Shown here piece by piece: positions 30,704 to 42,161 of a stretch of 64,000 nucleotides of DNA. The position numbers were made by a program, and so were the translations under genes. The notes under the pieces were generated by a model that had not been told where the DNA came from, searched no databases, and saw only the letters and a program-made list of their open reading frames with translations. The DNA is taken from assembly GCA_946811185.2 (NCBI GenBank), contig OX328097.1:60665063-60729062 (forward strand), read 5' to 3'. Numbering within the stretch: position 1 is the first letter of the stretch; every line of letters begins with the position of its first letter. Source of the stretch: Hippopus hippopus (taxonomy: Eukaryota; Mollusca; Bivalvia; Cardiida; Cardiidae).

Positions 30704-30860
30704 AATTTTAACTCTTTCACTACTAAATAAATAAGTCACACTTTTTCAAAGGCCACCAAAACACCTTCATTGCAAGATGGAGAACCACTTTGGTCATAAT
30801 CTAGAATAAAGTAGTGGACAGTGTAGATCTGATCTTGATCGACCTGTCCTCCGGTATCTA
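30704..30860 (-). mobile_element. Family B remnant
   Basis: CTCTTTCACTACTAAATAAA arm, then GTGGACAGTGTAGATCTGAT joined directly to CTTGATCGACCTGTCC. The hairpin arms were deleted to a stub. Confidence 0.6.
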
Positions 30861-31224
30861 AAACTGAATGGGGACTTTTTTTTGGTCAAAACGGATTTTC
30901 AGGGGCTGTGCAGGGTAAAAAACTCTACGTAAAATGATAGATATATATCACATCTTTCATCACAGAACTATGGGCGGTTTGTCCTTCTGCCACAATGCTT
31001 TATAAGCAGATTACTTAAAGGGCTCGTCAAATGTTGTAACCATTTTCTGACGGGAAAGGGTAAATAAGCGTTCTCCTGTTGAATGCGTGACTCGGAATTT
31101 TAGAGAAATGAGAAAAAATCCATAAAGCGCCATATCGCAGCAAATACCGGACGTGCTCTCTGAGGACCCCCCCCCCCTTCCCATGAAAGGTTACTGTCAT
31201 AACAGTGTGAATTGTAGAACTAAG

Positions 31225-31677
31225 GGTTTTTTTTTTTTCGTTCATGACACCTCTGAAAGTATCATGGGAAAAGGAGAAAATGCAGTTAATCAGCATTTCC
31301 TCCCTTTACCACAATATTTCATCCCTACATATAATTTCTAGATACATTTAATTTATCGTCTACAACCGCTTTTAATATGGCCTGCAACACGCAAAAAGGG
31401 GCATTCGGACATTTTCGTAAAGTGTCGTCTCGGATCAGCCTGCGCATTCCGCGCAGGCTAATCCGAGACGACACTTTACGACTACATTAGATTTTGTGCT
31501 ACAGTAGACTTGCGCAAAACAGGAAATTGCATAAAAACGGAAGGTGTCGTTTCAGATTAGCCTGCGCGAACTGCGCAGGCTGATCCGAAACGAGACTTTA
31601 CGCAGATGTCCGACTGTCCCTTTTCGTGTGTTGCAGGCCATATGGAAGAGTCTAAAATCTTGCCGTCTGGTACAGTG
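31225..31677 (-). mobile_element. Family A MITE split by family C
   Basis: The A parts are 31225-31378 and 31640-31677. Joining them gives CTTTTAATATGGAAGAGTCT, the expected A arm. TTAA lies at 31678-31681. The left terminus is masked by a T-run. Confidence 0.85.
31379..31639. mobile_element. Family C element, complete (261 bp), inside A
   Basis: Ends GGCCTGCAACACGC and GTGTGTTGCAGGCC with ATAT at 31375-31378 and 31640-31643. Two serial hairpins as in 17774-18034. Confidence 0.9.
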
Positions 31678-31698
31678 TTAATGGTATTGGCGTAATAT

Positions 31699-31971
31699 AT
31701 TTATCAGCCATGCTCTGTGAAAAGGGGGTTTAATGCATCTGCAAAAAGTATCGACCTGGGTCAGCCTGTGGAGTCCGCAGAGGCTGACATGGGTCGAAAC
31801 GTTCTGCTAATGGTCAGTTTCTACATGTTAAAGGATCACTCTACCTCTTAATTAAGTCGACAAAAAGGATGTTATCGATCCAACATTATGGGATGACTTG
31901 CTTGTTACAATGTATCACGTAGATGCATTAAACTCCCTGTTTCCAGGGCATGACCCATATATGCTCAAAGA
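31699..31971 (+). mobile_element. Family D MITE
   Basis: CAGCCATGCTCTGTGAAAAG, then GTCAGCCTGTGGAGTCCGCA and mirror, ending CCAGGGCATGACCCATATAT. Confidence 0.9.
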
Positions 31972-32269
31972 ACATTCATCTCGAGTGATACGCCAAGAAT
32001 GTTCAACGAGAGTGATTGCCTGTTGATTGATCGAAGGAAGTTACATCTTAATAAATGCTACGACCATTTTTCTCTTTTTATAACCATGTTTCAAAATCGC
32101 CTGCTGCAAGAAGAAAAAAAATAGTGTGTCAAGGAGTAATGAGTTACAAGGCCGTAAAAAAATACCTGCTCCGGTGAGAACATAACATAGAGTGACCCAA
32201 ACAGGTACCTGTATACTGCCACATTGTATAATAGTGAATGCGACCTCGCGACAAGGAAAACAGTCGTTT

Positions 32270-32452
32270 ACTCTTTCACTACCAGCTCCAGAAATTCCAC
32301 TTTCCATTAATAGTGATGACGACTTTTGTTATAGTTCGACGTCAGAGTAGCGGACGATGTAGATCCAAGATCAGACTGCACATTCTGTGCAGTCTGATCT
32401 TGATCTACGCCGTCCTCAAAAGCTACTTACGTCTTCATTTGTATTGAAAGAG
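32270..32452 (-). mobile_element. Family B MITE, arms worn
   Basis: Good palindrome (AGATCCAAGATCAGACTGCA, apex CATTCTGTG, mirror) with TTTACTCTTTCACTACCAG at the left. Confidence 0.75.
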
Positions 32453-32577
32453 CTAATGAAATACAGTTAGTCCGTAAAAATAACTTGCAGAAATGCGTCT
32501 TATTCAGTACGTGTTCAAGCCGCCAAAGTTTAATACCGCAACTTTTTTTATTTTTGTGGCGAAAAACTTCAGATGCT

Positions 32578-32692
32578 CTAACCTTTCGCTGTCAACAGCG
32601 ACTTATATAGGCCATGCAAATGGCCTAGATCGAGATCAGACTGTATAGAATGTGCTGTCTGATCTTGGATCCACACTGTCCGCTACCTGGTC
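32578..32692 (+). mobile_element. Family B remnant
   Basis: CTAACCTTTCGCTGTCAACA, then ATCGAGATCAGACTGTATAG and GTGCTGTCTGATCTTGGATC. Confidence 0.6.
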
Positions 32693-32914
32693 CTGAACCA
32701 TGAGCAACATGTTCTATAAATATTAATTGTAGTACAATTCTTCGAGACTTTATATAAGAAAGACAATTGATTATCTGGCAGTGTAACTAAACGACGTCTT
32801 GGATAAACATCTGCCATTAGTTACTATTAATAAAGTCCTAAATATGTAACAATAGTAGCAGCGACAACATTTACCACAACAATGAAAAGCAATTACTACT
32901 AGGCAGCAGAACGG

Positions 32915-33165
32915 CTCTCTGGGAAAATGGAGTCTAATCCATCTTGGCAATGCATTGTAACGAGCAAATCGTCGCATAACATGGATTCATTTTGTCTGAA
33001 AGTCGGCCAAGTCATGAGGAAGAATGGTCTGTTGACATGCAGAATATTTACCATTCCCAAAAAGCTTCGATTCACGTCAGCATGTGTGGACTGCGCAGAC
33101 TAACACGGGTCGATACTTTTTTTCAAACGCATTAAACCATTTTTTTCAAAGAGCATAACGCAAAT
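32915..33165 (-). mobile_element. Family D MITE, diverged
   Basis: GGGAAAATGGAGTCTAATCC, ATGGATTCATTTTGTCTGAA, worn hairpin (GTCAGCATGTGTGGACTGCG), TCGATACTTTTTTTCAAACG. Confidence 0.75.
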
Positions 33166-33179
33166 GATATGAATATATA

Positions 33180-33447
33180 TATGAGCCATGCTCTGGCACA
33201 AGGGGTTTAATGCATTTCCGTGATACATGATACCAAGCAACTCATCACATAATAATGGATCCATAGAATCCATTTAGTCTAACAACCAGCTAAATTATGA
33301 GGTAGAGTGGTCCTTGGACCAGCAGAACATTTACAAATGAGAAAAAGTTTCGACCCATGTCAGCCTGCGCCTTCCGCGCAGGCTGAAGTGTGTCGATATT
33401 TATGCAGGCGCATTGAGCCCCCTTTTCACAGAGCATGGCTTATGTAA
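33180..33447 (-). mobile_element. Family D MITE, complete
   Basis: GAGCCATGCTCTGGCACAAG and TTCACAGAGCATGGCTTATG at the two ends; hairpin GTCAGCCTGCGCCTTCCGCG and mirror. Confidence 0.9.
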
Positions 33448-33496
33448 ATGGATACAACATAGTTTTCAATTACTAAAAAGTAACTGACCGAACAGA

Positions 33497-33540
33497 TAGT
33501 GTTGAAAACGGTGTAATCCTTGTTCAAGTAAACAAACAAT
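33497..33540 (+). mobile_element. SINE tail fragment
   Basis: GTGTTGAAAACGGTGTAATC and a CAAGTAAACAAACAA tail, as at 3610-3668. Confidence 0.5.
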
Positions 33541-33837
33541 GCAGACAGTAAGGCTAGAGTTTCTTTTTTTCTGCAATACTTTGATTTTCCACTTTAAATG
33601 AATATTCAAAAGTTTTAGGTTGGGTCAGACTATTTATAGAATGGGTGTGATACCTTAAAGAGAGAAAGTCGTGTACAAAACAGGAAGCTGGTGCCAAATA
33701 GGCTAGAACACATCAATGGAATGGCAGGGCTAAATATAGAATCTCCATCTACAAAACTTAATTAGTCTATCACGACCGCAACTACTCAGTGCAACTGTAA
33801 CGTTATTAAACAACCAACCAAATGAAACTTCATTGAG

Positions 33838-33888
33838 AAAAAAGGAGCTCTTCGCGAGCGATGAATTCTTTTCCCAATAATGTCATTG
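33838..33888. mobile_element. Family A2 core fragment
   Basis: GAGAAAAAAGGAGCTCTTCG followed by a worn mirror and TTTTCCCAATAATG. Confidence 0.4.
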
Positions 33889-34164
33889 CCTCAGCCATAA
33901 GGGCCATTTCAGTAGATCGCAAACAGTGTTAAAGCTTGCTCTTTTGTTTAAAAGAAAAACACCTTCATTGGATAAAGGGTTATTTAGACAAACAAAACCT
34001 AAGTAAGATAACATAGTTTTCTGAGCAGTCATTATTGTCTAAGTCAATTTCGCTCACCCTCAAGTGTTACGTAAATATGACAACATTCCGAGTAAATAAG
34101 AATAGGCATGTTTTATCAATTAACAAAATCCAGTTATAGCAAGTTCATGGTCATTTTGGGCGCA

Positions 34165-34235
34165 ATTTTTAAAAGAGTAGCAGATTGTATAGATCAGACT
34201 GCACGTTGTCTGATTCTAGTCTATACAGTCCACGA
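34165..34235. mobile_element. Family B hairpin remnant
   Basis: TATAGATCAGACTGCACG and TGTCTGATTCTAGTCTATAC with CAGTCC. Confidence 0.5.
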
Positions 34236-34299
34236 AAGAAACAGTAGTTGTCAATTTTTCCAAAATGTATCACTTCATTGAGCATTATACCTATATCAG

Positions 34300-34378
34300 G
34301 CGGATATCTAATATCACTGTGGGAAATCTAATACCCACATGGAATGTCTAATAGGATGTTAGGATATCTAATACAGAA
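34300..34378 (+). repeat. Short degenerate tandem, ATCTAATA phrase
   Basis: Four units of about 20-22 bases each carrying (A/G)TCTAATA. Confidence 0.5.
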
Positions 34379-34469
34379 CAACAGAAGCCCCAAAATTTAA
34401 ACCATGCAAGCAGAACTTGATATATACAGCTCAAAAGCATCAGAAAAATAAATTTTGACGCTTAGACTG

Positions 34470-34672
34470 TTAAATTAATCAAATGAAACTTCTTTCCAGT
34501 TGTAAAAAAAACAAAATTTTACCAATTTAAATTCCTCCACGCAGGAAAACAATCTTGTCGTATCGGATAGTGTAGATCGAAGATCAGACTGCACATTCTG
34601 TGCAGTCTGATCTTGATCTACACTGTCCGCAAAACCGTTTTGAGTTACGCATAGCAGCCTAAAGGTTTAAAC
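34470..34672 (-). mobile_element. Family B MITE
   Basis: AAATGAAACTTCTTTCCAGT arm, then a clean palindrome GATCAGACTGCACATTCTGT and mirror, ending GCATAGCAGCCTAAAGGTTT. Confidence 0.8.
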
Positions 34673-34679
34673 ATACAAA

Positions 34680-35810
34680 ACGCTAAAAAGTTTAAAAACA
34701 AGCTGACAGTCTCAAATCAAAAATGCAAGCTATTAATAGTAAAAATAACTTGAAAGGTAAAAGATACTGCAGGAAAAAAAGGTTTCCTTAAATTTCTTTC
34801 AGAAAAACAAAAAAGATGGGCCATTGTCCTGATCTATAACTCAGTTGTCTTGGAATAAAACGTCAAACTTTCTGAGACCCAAATGTACTACGTCTGCTTG
34901 GCATTAGGGGGAAATAAAGTTCGACCAAACGCTGGTTCGAGCAAGTAATGATTTCGAGAAATCGCCAGTTTGAATTATACAACTTGAATAACAGTATAGA
35001 TATACATTTTTGTCATAAGAATCCCAAAATGCAACAAGTTTAAAAACTATCCGAGAACTTCGTGAAAAATGCGTTTTGTCTATAAAGGGAAGTTTAGAAA
35101 AAAAAAATGTTACAACTTACCTATGGCAAGATTTAATTCCAACATGACATAAGTAATCTTACATTTTGGAAAGAAACTCATCGGAAAACTAACGACATTA
35201 TTTTACACTCTAGAGCATAGCCTCTTTCCCGTATTGATTTGTGACAACGCCTACGCACTTCTGTTGCCGTTGGAAACAAAAACTAATTTCGCCGTGACGT
35301 ACATGTAAATTTCATCTGACCTTTCCAGGCACCAGGGTTCACGTGGTTGTACGTCATCGAAGCGACAGATTACTCACTTAGCTATCCCAGATCGAATTTT
35401 TTAAAAAGAATACATTTTCCCCGCGTAATCAACCAAACATTCGATTAACAGTTTGCAAATTGAACGGAGCGATGACTTTACCGAATCGCCGCAGTATTAT
35501 AGATAGAGCTACGATCAACTATTCTTAGATTGTGAGTATCGACCGATGCTATTTTTAAAACATCTTTCTCGACATTGGAGCCAGAAATAGAACAAGACGA
35601 TGGAAATATGTTTTTTACATGTATACCATTAGGTTCGCTTGCCAAATTTCTGTATCCCATCCTGGGTTATTGATTGCCTTCAGGTTCAGGAATCGTGTAT
35701 GACTCAACAAGTACCGCTTGATATTGGACCCGTACACTTAAAAGTAAAATCGGTTTTGGGGTCGATAGCCCGCTCATTTCACGCTACTACAGATTAACTC
35801 ATTTACCCCC
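34680..35810. other. No gene or recognised repeat
   Basis: Over 1.1 kb. CRE-like half sites occur at 35296 (TGACGTAC) and 35353 (TACGTCA). Short open frames are unremarkable. Confidence 0.4.
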
Positions 35811-35814
35811 TGCA

Positions 35815-35915
35815 GACGATTTTTTTTTCGAAGCAGACGACTTTGGACACGTTATTGCGGAAGGAGAAATTGCTCGTAATTTCTCCTATTGCAACAATAT
35901 CTCCACATATATAAA
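35815..35915. mobile_element. Family A2 element
   Basis: CTGCAGACGATTTTTTTTTC, GAAGCAGACGACTTTGGACA, then GCGGAAGGAGAAATTGCTCG and AATTTCTCCTATTGC. Confidence 0.55.
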
Positions 35916-36037
35916 TGTAGGCCTATATAAACTCTGTTACATAAAAAGCATTATTATAAAGTCAACTTTTGTCGACGGCCAAGCGTAAAAATATACTACT
36001 GGCACGTAGAAATTTAGAAAGGTTTTTAGGCCTATCT

Positions 36038-36164
36038 TATAGGTTTGACTAAAAAAGCGGACAGCATAGTTCCAAGATCAGACTGTACGTTCTGTGCACT
36101 CTGATCTGGATCTATTTTGTCCGCAAAAGGCCCTGATTTCGCCTAAGGTACCAAAAGGGTTGAA
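36038..36164 (-). mobile_element. Family B MITE, arms short
   Basis: CATAGTTCCAAGATCAGACT, apex TACGTTCTGTGCACT, GATCTGGATCTATTTTGTCC, ending AGGTACCAAAAGGGTTGA. Confidence 0.7.
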
Positions 36165-36286
36165 CCTTAACACGGGTTTATTACCCTTATTTTACGCGGA
36201 TTTTGTCCATGTCGTCTGCTGTGAATTTCTTTCAGGGCGTAATTAGTTTAGACACAATATTCAATTTTCCTATATGGTTTCCTTAT

Positions 36287-36511
36287 CCCTTTACTAAACA
36301 ACCCCGTGTTAAATCGACTCTGGAGAAAAAGAAGGCCTTTGAAAACATCATGGATAAAGGAGAAAAATGCTGGTTACCAGCATTTTCTCCTTTTTCTACG
36401 ATGTATTCAATCATTTCAAAGACGGAAATTATCTTTTGAGCTACTCTGAATATGTGGTCTGCAAATCTTTTCAGTTTGGTCGATTTATAAGGTTTTGTCG
36501 TATGGTAAAGT
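36287..36511 (-). mobile_element. Family A MITE
   Basis: CCCTTTACTAAACAACCCCG, palindrome AGAAAAATGCTGGTTACCAG, TTAA at 36512-36515. Confidence 0.9.
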
Positions 36512-36639
36512 GTTAATGACGTATTTTGGGAATTCATTTGTAATTGGGTGACTTCGTGACGTCGGAAGGCCGAAAATGAATTAGAGCATCAATGGAGTCG
36601 ACGGCTGCTCTTTATCAATGGTATGATTTATGTAACATT

Positions 36640-36835
36640 TATCCTTTTCACAAATGATCCCGCGTTTTAAACTCCCTAAAGAAGATCGCTATTGAAAACA
36701 TAGTGGGAAGAGGAAAAAACACTTTAACCCACCTTATAATCTACCCTTTCAAAGACAAATACCGGTAGTTAAGCCGTAATTAATTCACTGTCTGCAAATG
36801 CTTTCAGTTTGTTATTTTCGGCGGGAATGAAATTT
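36640..36835 (-). mobile_element. Family A MITE, hairpin half lost
   Basis: CCTTTTCACAAATGATCCCG, ATTGAAAACATAGTGGGAAG, then GTCTGCAAATGCTTTCAGTT. The middle is collapsed. Confidence 0.75.
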
Positions 36836-36862
36836 TTTGTAAAACACTGATAAATAGATGAT

Positions 36863-36945
36863 AATCAACTGGTTTTGTGTAATATTAAAAATCTGTCACA
36901 AGAATGGGGTGTGATGTAGTTAAAAAAACGAGTCCGACGGACTTT
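36863..36945 (+). mobile_element. Family F, one arm
   Basis: ATAATCAACTGGTTTTGTGT, ATTAAAAATCTGTCACAAGA, ATGGGGTGTGATGTAGTTAA match one arm of 16571-16737. The opposite arm is replaced by unrelated sequence after GTCCGACGGAC. Confidence 0.8.
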
Positions 36946-36959
36946 CACTGAAAATTCAG

Positions 36960-37725
36960 CACTTGCAGCCGAGCGTTGGCATCCGCTATCGGTGCTCTTG
37001 TTTATAGAAAAGTCCTGATTTGATATCTTACGGCGGCGTTTGTGGAGTAAACAAGCAGAATAATCAAAGCGCTAATGCACTGAAGGCAGAGGATTTCTTT
37101 TCTGGCTCCGAATACATGCTACTAATTGGTGTGTTCTATGATTATTTTCCTCGAAAACTAATATAAATCAAAACGGAAAGTTCTCCAGAGAACTCTTACC
37201 CATGAGATTAGGGTACGAGTTCACCAGGGTCCGAGTTCTCCAGCAACGAGGTATATTATTGTATAAATGTGCCAGACGGTGAAGAGGTGTTAAACCCGGC
37301 ACGATTTTTTTTTCAAGCTTGAAAATCTTTTGTTACCTTAAATTAAAATGACAACTGAAACACGATGTTTTAATTTTTTTCAGAGAACATACAGTATCAA
37401 GCTGAACTGCTCTTTTTGAATATCAATGGCAGAACTATTTTGTTAGTGTACGAAACTGGTTTTGTTTACACGCGTATCCAGGCAAAACCTGCCGGAAGCA
37501 AAAATCTGACCTAAATAAAGATATTAGGCTTCAAAAACCAGTATATACATGCACACGTGATGTGGGAACTATGACAGCGGGGTAAACCCGCTTCCAAAAG
37601 CTACGAAGGCAGTCGACCCGGAAATTATCCGCAAAAATGGCAGCTTTATATAACTGCAGCGCGAATGCTACATAAGTTGGCTGTGCAGTCCTCGTACAAG
37701 CGCCATGGCCTCTGCATAGACAACA
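36960..37725. other. No gene or recognised repeat
   Basis: Nothing supportable seen. Confidence 0.4.
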
Positions 37726-37731
37726 GCTGGT

Positions 37732-39848
37732 TGTTTTGTCACACTATAAGGCGTTTCCACTGCGTTTGCACGGCGTTGCTCAATACCCCAGAGCACCATG
37801 AGACCGCAGGAAAGATCGGATATTTTTCGCTAGGATGGATATGTCACGGCGTTCTCACTGCGACCAAGGCGTTGCTACGGAGCTCCCATGGCGTGTTATC
37901 GCGTTCTTATAGAGTTCTTCTTGACGATTCTCTGCATTCTCGCGCTTTTGCGTGCACTACACTTTCACGGTGCTCACACGGCGTGCATTGGGCGTTTACG
38001 GCGTTTTTAGGGCGCTCACACTACACTGACGGCGTGTTCTTGACACTCGTTTGCATTATCTGTGAAAACGAACTATATGTATACATATTTATTTATAAGG
38101 ACAAAAACCCAAACCCCCTCAAACAGAAGCAAGTCAACCACCGTTACCTCATCAACCATCACCAGCCCAGCTTGCTTGCGTGAAATGAACGTTTATTTGC
38201 AGACTTCGTCCACTACATGTTCGTTTTTGTCAGGCAATGACCAATGGACGCGGTAAAAGTGCCTAAAGCCCCTGTCACACTATACGGCGTTTCCAATGTG
38301 TAGGCACGGCGTTGTCGAATTTCCCAGAGCGCCATGAGATCGCAGGAAAAATCGGATATTTCTCGCGAAGATGGAGATGTCACGGCGTTCTCACCACGAC
38401 CAAGGCGTTGCTATGGAGCTCTTAAGGCGCGTTATCGCGTTCCTACGGAGTTCTTCATGGCGATTCTCTTGCACTCTCACAGCGCTTCCACTGCGTGCTC
38501 TGCGCTTTCACGGTGCTCATACTGCATGCACTGGGTATTCACGGCGTTCTCAAGGGGCTCACACTACGCTGACGACGTGTTCTTGACGATCGTTTGAACT
38601 ATCTCTGAAAATGAATTGTCTGTATACACATTTATTCATCAATTGTGTCTTTGCTGTGGTCTCGAAAAGTCAATGGAGAATAAAACTGTGCTCGTAAAAA
38701 GAAAGGGGGGAAAGGCAGACATAAACCTCAACCCTCTCAAACAGAATCAAGTCAACCACTGTCACCTCATCAACCAATACTAACCCGGCTTGCTAGCGTA
38801 CATCAGCCATGGTGAATTGAATGTTTATTTGCATACTTCGTCTACTATAATGTTCTTTTTTGTCAGACAAAGACTGATGGACGCTGTGGAAGCGCCTTAC
38901 AAGCGGAATGATCGCCGTTGCAGCTCAAAAAAGTCGTTTTAAGAGCCCAGTAAAGTAAATAACACTCCGTGTCAGCGCCGTTGACGCGCCGTATAAGCGC
39001 CGCTGACGCGCCGTATAAGCACAGTAGAGACGCTGTGACCTCTTAGAGCACGCGATACAATCTCCATGCAAGCGCCACCGACAACCATAGCGTTTGCACT
39101 GCGACCTCTGTGCGCGTCGGCGGAACTCCCGTGGCGATGTGGGAGATCTTACTGCGCCGCTAAGACGACCCTACGGTGATCTCACTGCGCTGTTACCAGA
39201 ACGCCGAGCGACGGCGTTTGTTTTGCGCATGCTTAAAGTGCGCGCCGTCCCTCGGCGTCCTAGACGATCCCCACGCGTCTACTCGCGATGCCACTGCGTT
39301 GCTATGGCGATGCTTGCGATCGTACTGCGCGTACCTCGGCGTTCTGCATTTTTTCTTGGACGCCGTTGGATCGCCGCCTTGGTGTTACAGGCGTTTAAGA
39401 AGCGCAATGATCGCCGTTGCAGCTCCGAACAGTCGTTTTAAACGCGTAGTAAAATAAACAACACTCCGTGTCAGCATCGTTGACGCGCCGTATAAGCGCA
39501 GGAAAGACGCAGTGATATCTCAGAGAATGCCATACAATCTCCTTGCAAGCGCCACCGACAACCATAGCCGTGCATTGCGACCTCTGTGCTCGCCGGTGGA
39601 GCTCCCATGGCGTTGTGGGAGATCTTTCTGTGTTGCTAAGACGACCTTACGGTGATTCCACTGCGCTCTTATCAGAACGCCAAGCGACGGCGATTGTTTT
39701 GTGCATGCTCAAAGTGAGTGCCGTCGCTCAGCGTTCTAGACAATACCAAGGCGTCTACTGCGTTGCTGCGGCTGTGCTTGCGATCGTACTGCGCGCACCT
39801 CGGCGTACCTCGCACCCCGGATTGCTGCCCTCGTGTGAGAGGGGTTTT
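37732..39848 (+). mobile_element. GC-rich composite element P
   Basis: Four blocks in two tandem pairs. P1: 37735-38268 and 38273-38890, both starting TGTCACACTATA(A/C)GGCGTT and sharing GATCGGATAT, GGCGTTCTCA, CTTGACGATTCTCTGC or similar, CAAGTCAACCAC and TTTGTCAG. P2: 38900-39405 and 39407-39815, sharing GATCGCCGTTGCAGCTC, TGACGCGCCGTATAAGC, GCGCCACCGACAACCATAG and GATCGTACTGCGCG. CCCCTGTCACAC (38266) and GTGTGAGAGGGG (39835) form near-matching inverted ends, so 38266-39848 may be one mobile unit and the first P1 a separate insertion. The 172-codon open frame at 37665-38183 follows the repeat phrase GGCGTT and is not convincing as a gene. Confidence 0.65.
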
Positions 39849-40177
39849 CACATATGAAATTACAGATGGTAAAATTCTTCACAAACCAATCCCATGTGTC
39901 GTAGACACTCTTGAAATACAAAATCGTAGAGCTGTCGCCACAGCGTTGCCAATGGTATCCGGACAAACACCGGGAGGACGTAATGTATACCCAAAACTAC
40001 ATACAGCATAAATGTAATCAGATCGGTTTGGGCACGCCATACTCTTGCGAAAAACGCGGTCTTCAGGATTGTGGTGTTACGGAAAAGCGAAGATTGATAT
40101 TTCTCGTGTAAGGACAGAAACGTTGACGTTATCAACGCGACCGTTGGCAATCAGTTCCAAAAGAAAGGATTTCTTAA

Positions 40178-40390
40178 CCTTTTACCACACAATCCTGCAT
40201 TTTAACCAACTTGGGAAGATAGGCTTTTGAAAACATTGTAGGAAAAAGGAGAAAATGTTTGTAACCAGCATTTTCTCCTTTTCCCACAATGTTTTCTAAA
40301 GACAAAATCCATTACTTGAGCAGCATTTACTTTGTCCCCAGCCACACCTCTAACTTGGACCAATCTAAAATTTTGTCGTGTGGTAAAGAG
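40178..40390 (-). mobile_element. Family A MITE, complete
   Basis: TTAA at 40174-40177 and 40391-40394. Palindrome GGAGAAAATGTTTGTAACCA and mirror. Confidence 0.9.
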
Positions 40391-40935
40391 TTAAGTCACA
40401 ACTAACCCGCCAGTTCGATGTAAGAAAGGAATTACTTTCATGTATATTTAGACTTGTTTCTTCCATTTGTTTGGTATGGCATTAACACTGTCAAGCATTC
40501 ATACAGAAAAGCCCTTCTGCCATCTGAAACCCAAACATGATGATAACCAATCTGATCAAATACGAGTACTAGTAAGTCTTTGTTAGCTCCGCCGATCAAA
40601 ATGATTATGCGCATTTCGACTTTTTAATCCCAGTATTTTGGGTAAGAAATAATCAATATCCATATTTAAAATAATCCAGTAGACTGTTCAGGACAAACTC
40701 TCTGATTGGCTAAGACCGTTCTTAACCCAGCCAACCAAATGCGTTAATCGTCAAGTCTTGCCTTCAGAATGCTGCTTTATAGAAAGAAGCATTTTCGATC
40801 CGATTAAAACAATCCAGTCCTCGTAAATCAAGATCACTTTCAACCAAAATATTTTATAGGTATCTCTTACAAACAGTTGCAATATCTGTTTACCAACTAA
40901 AAAATCCACTTCAACCAAATAAAAGCAAAACAGAT

Positions 40936-41116
40936 TTCCTCTTTTCCATAGGATCCCAAGTTTTAACGGCTCTGATTGAAAAGGCTTTAGAAAACATCAT
41001 GGAAAAAGGAAAAATTGCTGGATGCCAGCTTTTTCTCATTTTCTCAGAATGTTTTCTACCTTTCCAAGGACAAATTCTATCATTTTAGCCACATTTCTAT
41101 GTCATCTGCATATGGT
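40936..41116 (-). mobile_element. Family A MITE
   Basis: CTTTTCCATAGGATCCCAAG, GGAAAAATTGCTGGATGCCA hairpin. The right end is shortened (GTCATCTGCATATGG) and closes on the TTAA at 41117-41120. Confidence 0.8.
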
Positions 41117-41120
41117 TTAA

Positions 41121-41228
41121 CCCTTTATCATACAGTCCCAAGTTCTAACGACCCTCAAGAAGAAGGCTTTTGAAAACATTATGGGAAAAGGAGAAAATGC
41201 TAGTAACCAGAAGTCGACTGATAAAGGG
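41121..41228 (-). mobile_element. Family A MITE, half deleted, sharing TTAA
   Basis: CCCTTTATCATACAGTCCCA through GGAGAAAATGCTAGTAACCA, then a jump to GTCGACTGATAAAGGG. It shares its left TTAA with the preceding copy. Confidence 0.8.
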
Positions 41229-41369
41229 CAGATCATTCCAGATGATAACTTGCCTCCTCGTTTAAAAAAAAAACCGTAACAATATAGACATACTGTATGC
41301 GCTGACTTGTCATATAAAAGGTGTTCCCTCTCATAAAAATTGGGTAGAGACTGATTTTATCGGAATATG

Positions 41370-41500
41370 TAGCAAACTGTCGGACAGTGTAAATCCAAGA
41401 TCAGACTGCAACGTCTTTACAATCTGGTCTTGATTTCCTATGTCCACGATTACAACGTAGTTTTTGCGGCTTGATACTTTGCGGACAAATGCATTGAAAC
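41370..41500 (-). mobile_element. Family B remnant
   Basis: GTCGGACAGTGTAAATCCAA, GATCAGACTGCAACGTC, CAATCTGGTCTTGATTTCC. Confidence 0.6.
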
Positions 41501-41507
41501 CTCAATA

Positions 41508-41565
41508 GATAAATAAGTAAATGAATACATGAATGAATAAATAAATGAATAAATAATTAAAGAAA
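41508..41565 (+). repeat. AATA/ATGA low-complexity tract
   Basis: Degenerate AATAAATGA tetramer units. Confidence 0.75.
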
Positions 41566-41571
41566 TAGAGA

Positions 41572-41757
41572 GCAGACGACTTTGAGAACATTTTTATAAA
41601 ATTTATCAATACAAGTTTAACTTTAGTACATGGCTGTAATATATTGGTTAAACAGAGATGGATCGTTACCAAAAATCCATCCTTTTATCGCAATGTTTTC
41701 AAAAGAGTGCTGTTGTAATATTTTTTTAAAAAATGCAAAAGAGTCGTCTGCAGGTGG
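41572..41757. mobile_element. Family A2 element with inverted ends
   Basis: GAGCAGACGACTTTGAGAAC at the left and AAAAGAGTCGTCTGCAGG at the right are inverted, with TATCGCAATGTTTTCAAAA inside. The core hairpin is replaced by unrelated sequence. Confidence 0.5.
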
Positions 41758-41933
41758 TATTATGTCAAATAGCAAGAGCAATTTATGTTTTCTGAAGCAA
41801 AGTATAACGTAGATATGCACAAGAATAGGTATCTAGTGACATCGCCATTTGTCAACAGTGAACAAGGTCCTCCACAGCGGATGTCGTTTAATCTTGCGCA
41901 GTAACAACAGGATCTATTTTCTGAAACCGTTCT

Positions 41934-42161
41934 TCACCATTTACCACATATTCTCGATTTTTTAACGTCCGTGAAGGAGGGGGTTTCATTTTGAAAACAT
42001 TGTTGGACAAGGAGAAAATGCTGGTAACCAGCATTTTCTCCTTTTCCAACAATATTTTCTGCCCTGTCAAAGAACTTCGGGTTGTTTTGTACCACATTCG
42101 AAATTATCATCTGCAGATGCTTTCAGTTTGGAAGAGTCTGAATTTATCGTTTGGTAGAGAG
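41934..42161 (-). mobile_element. Family A MITE
   Basis: TTCACCATTTACCACATATT, the hairpin GGAGAAAATGCTGGTAACCA and mirror, TTAA at 42162-42165. Confidence 0.9.

Noticed and set aside
37665..38183. 172-codon open frame, the longest in the window
   Set aside because: It follows the GGCGTT-type repeat phrases of element P, overlaps another frame, has no recognisable domain, and its tandem partner block does not keep the same frame.
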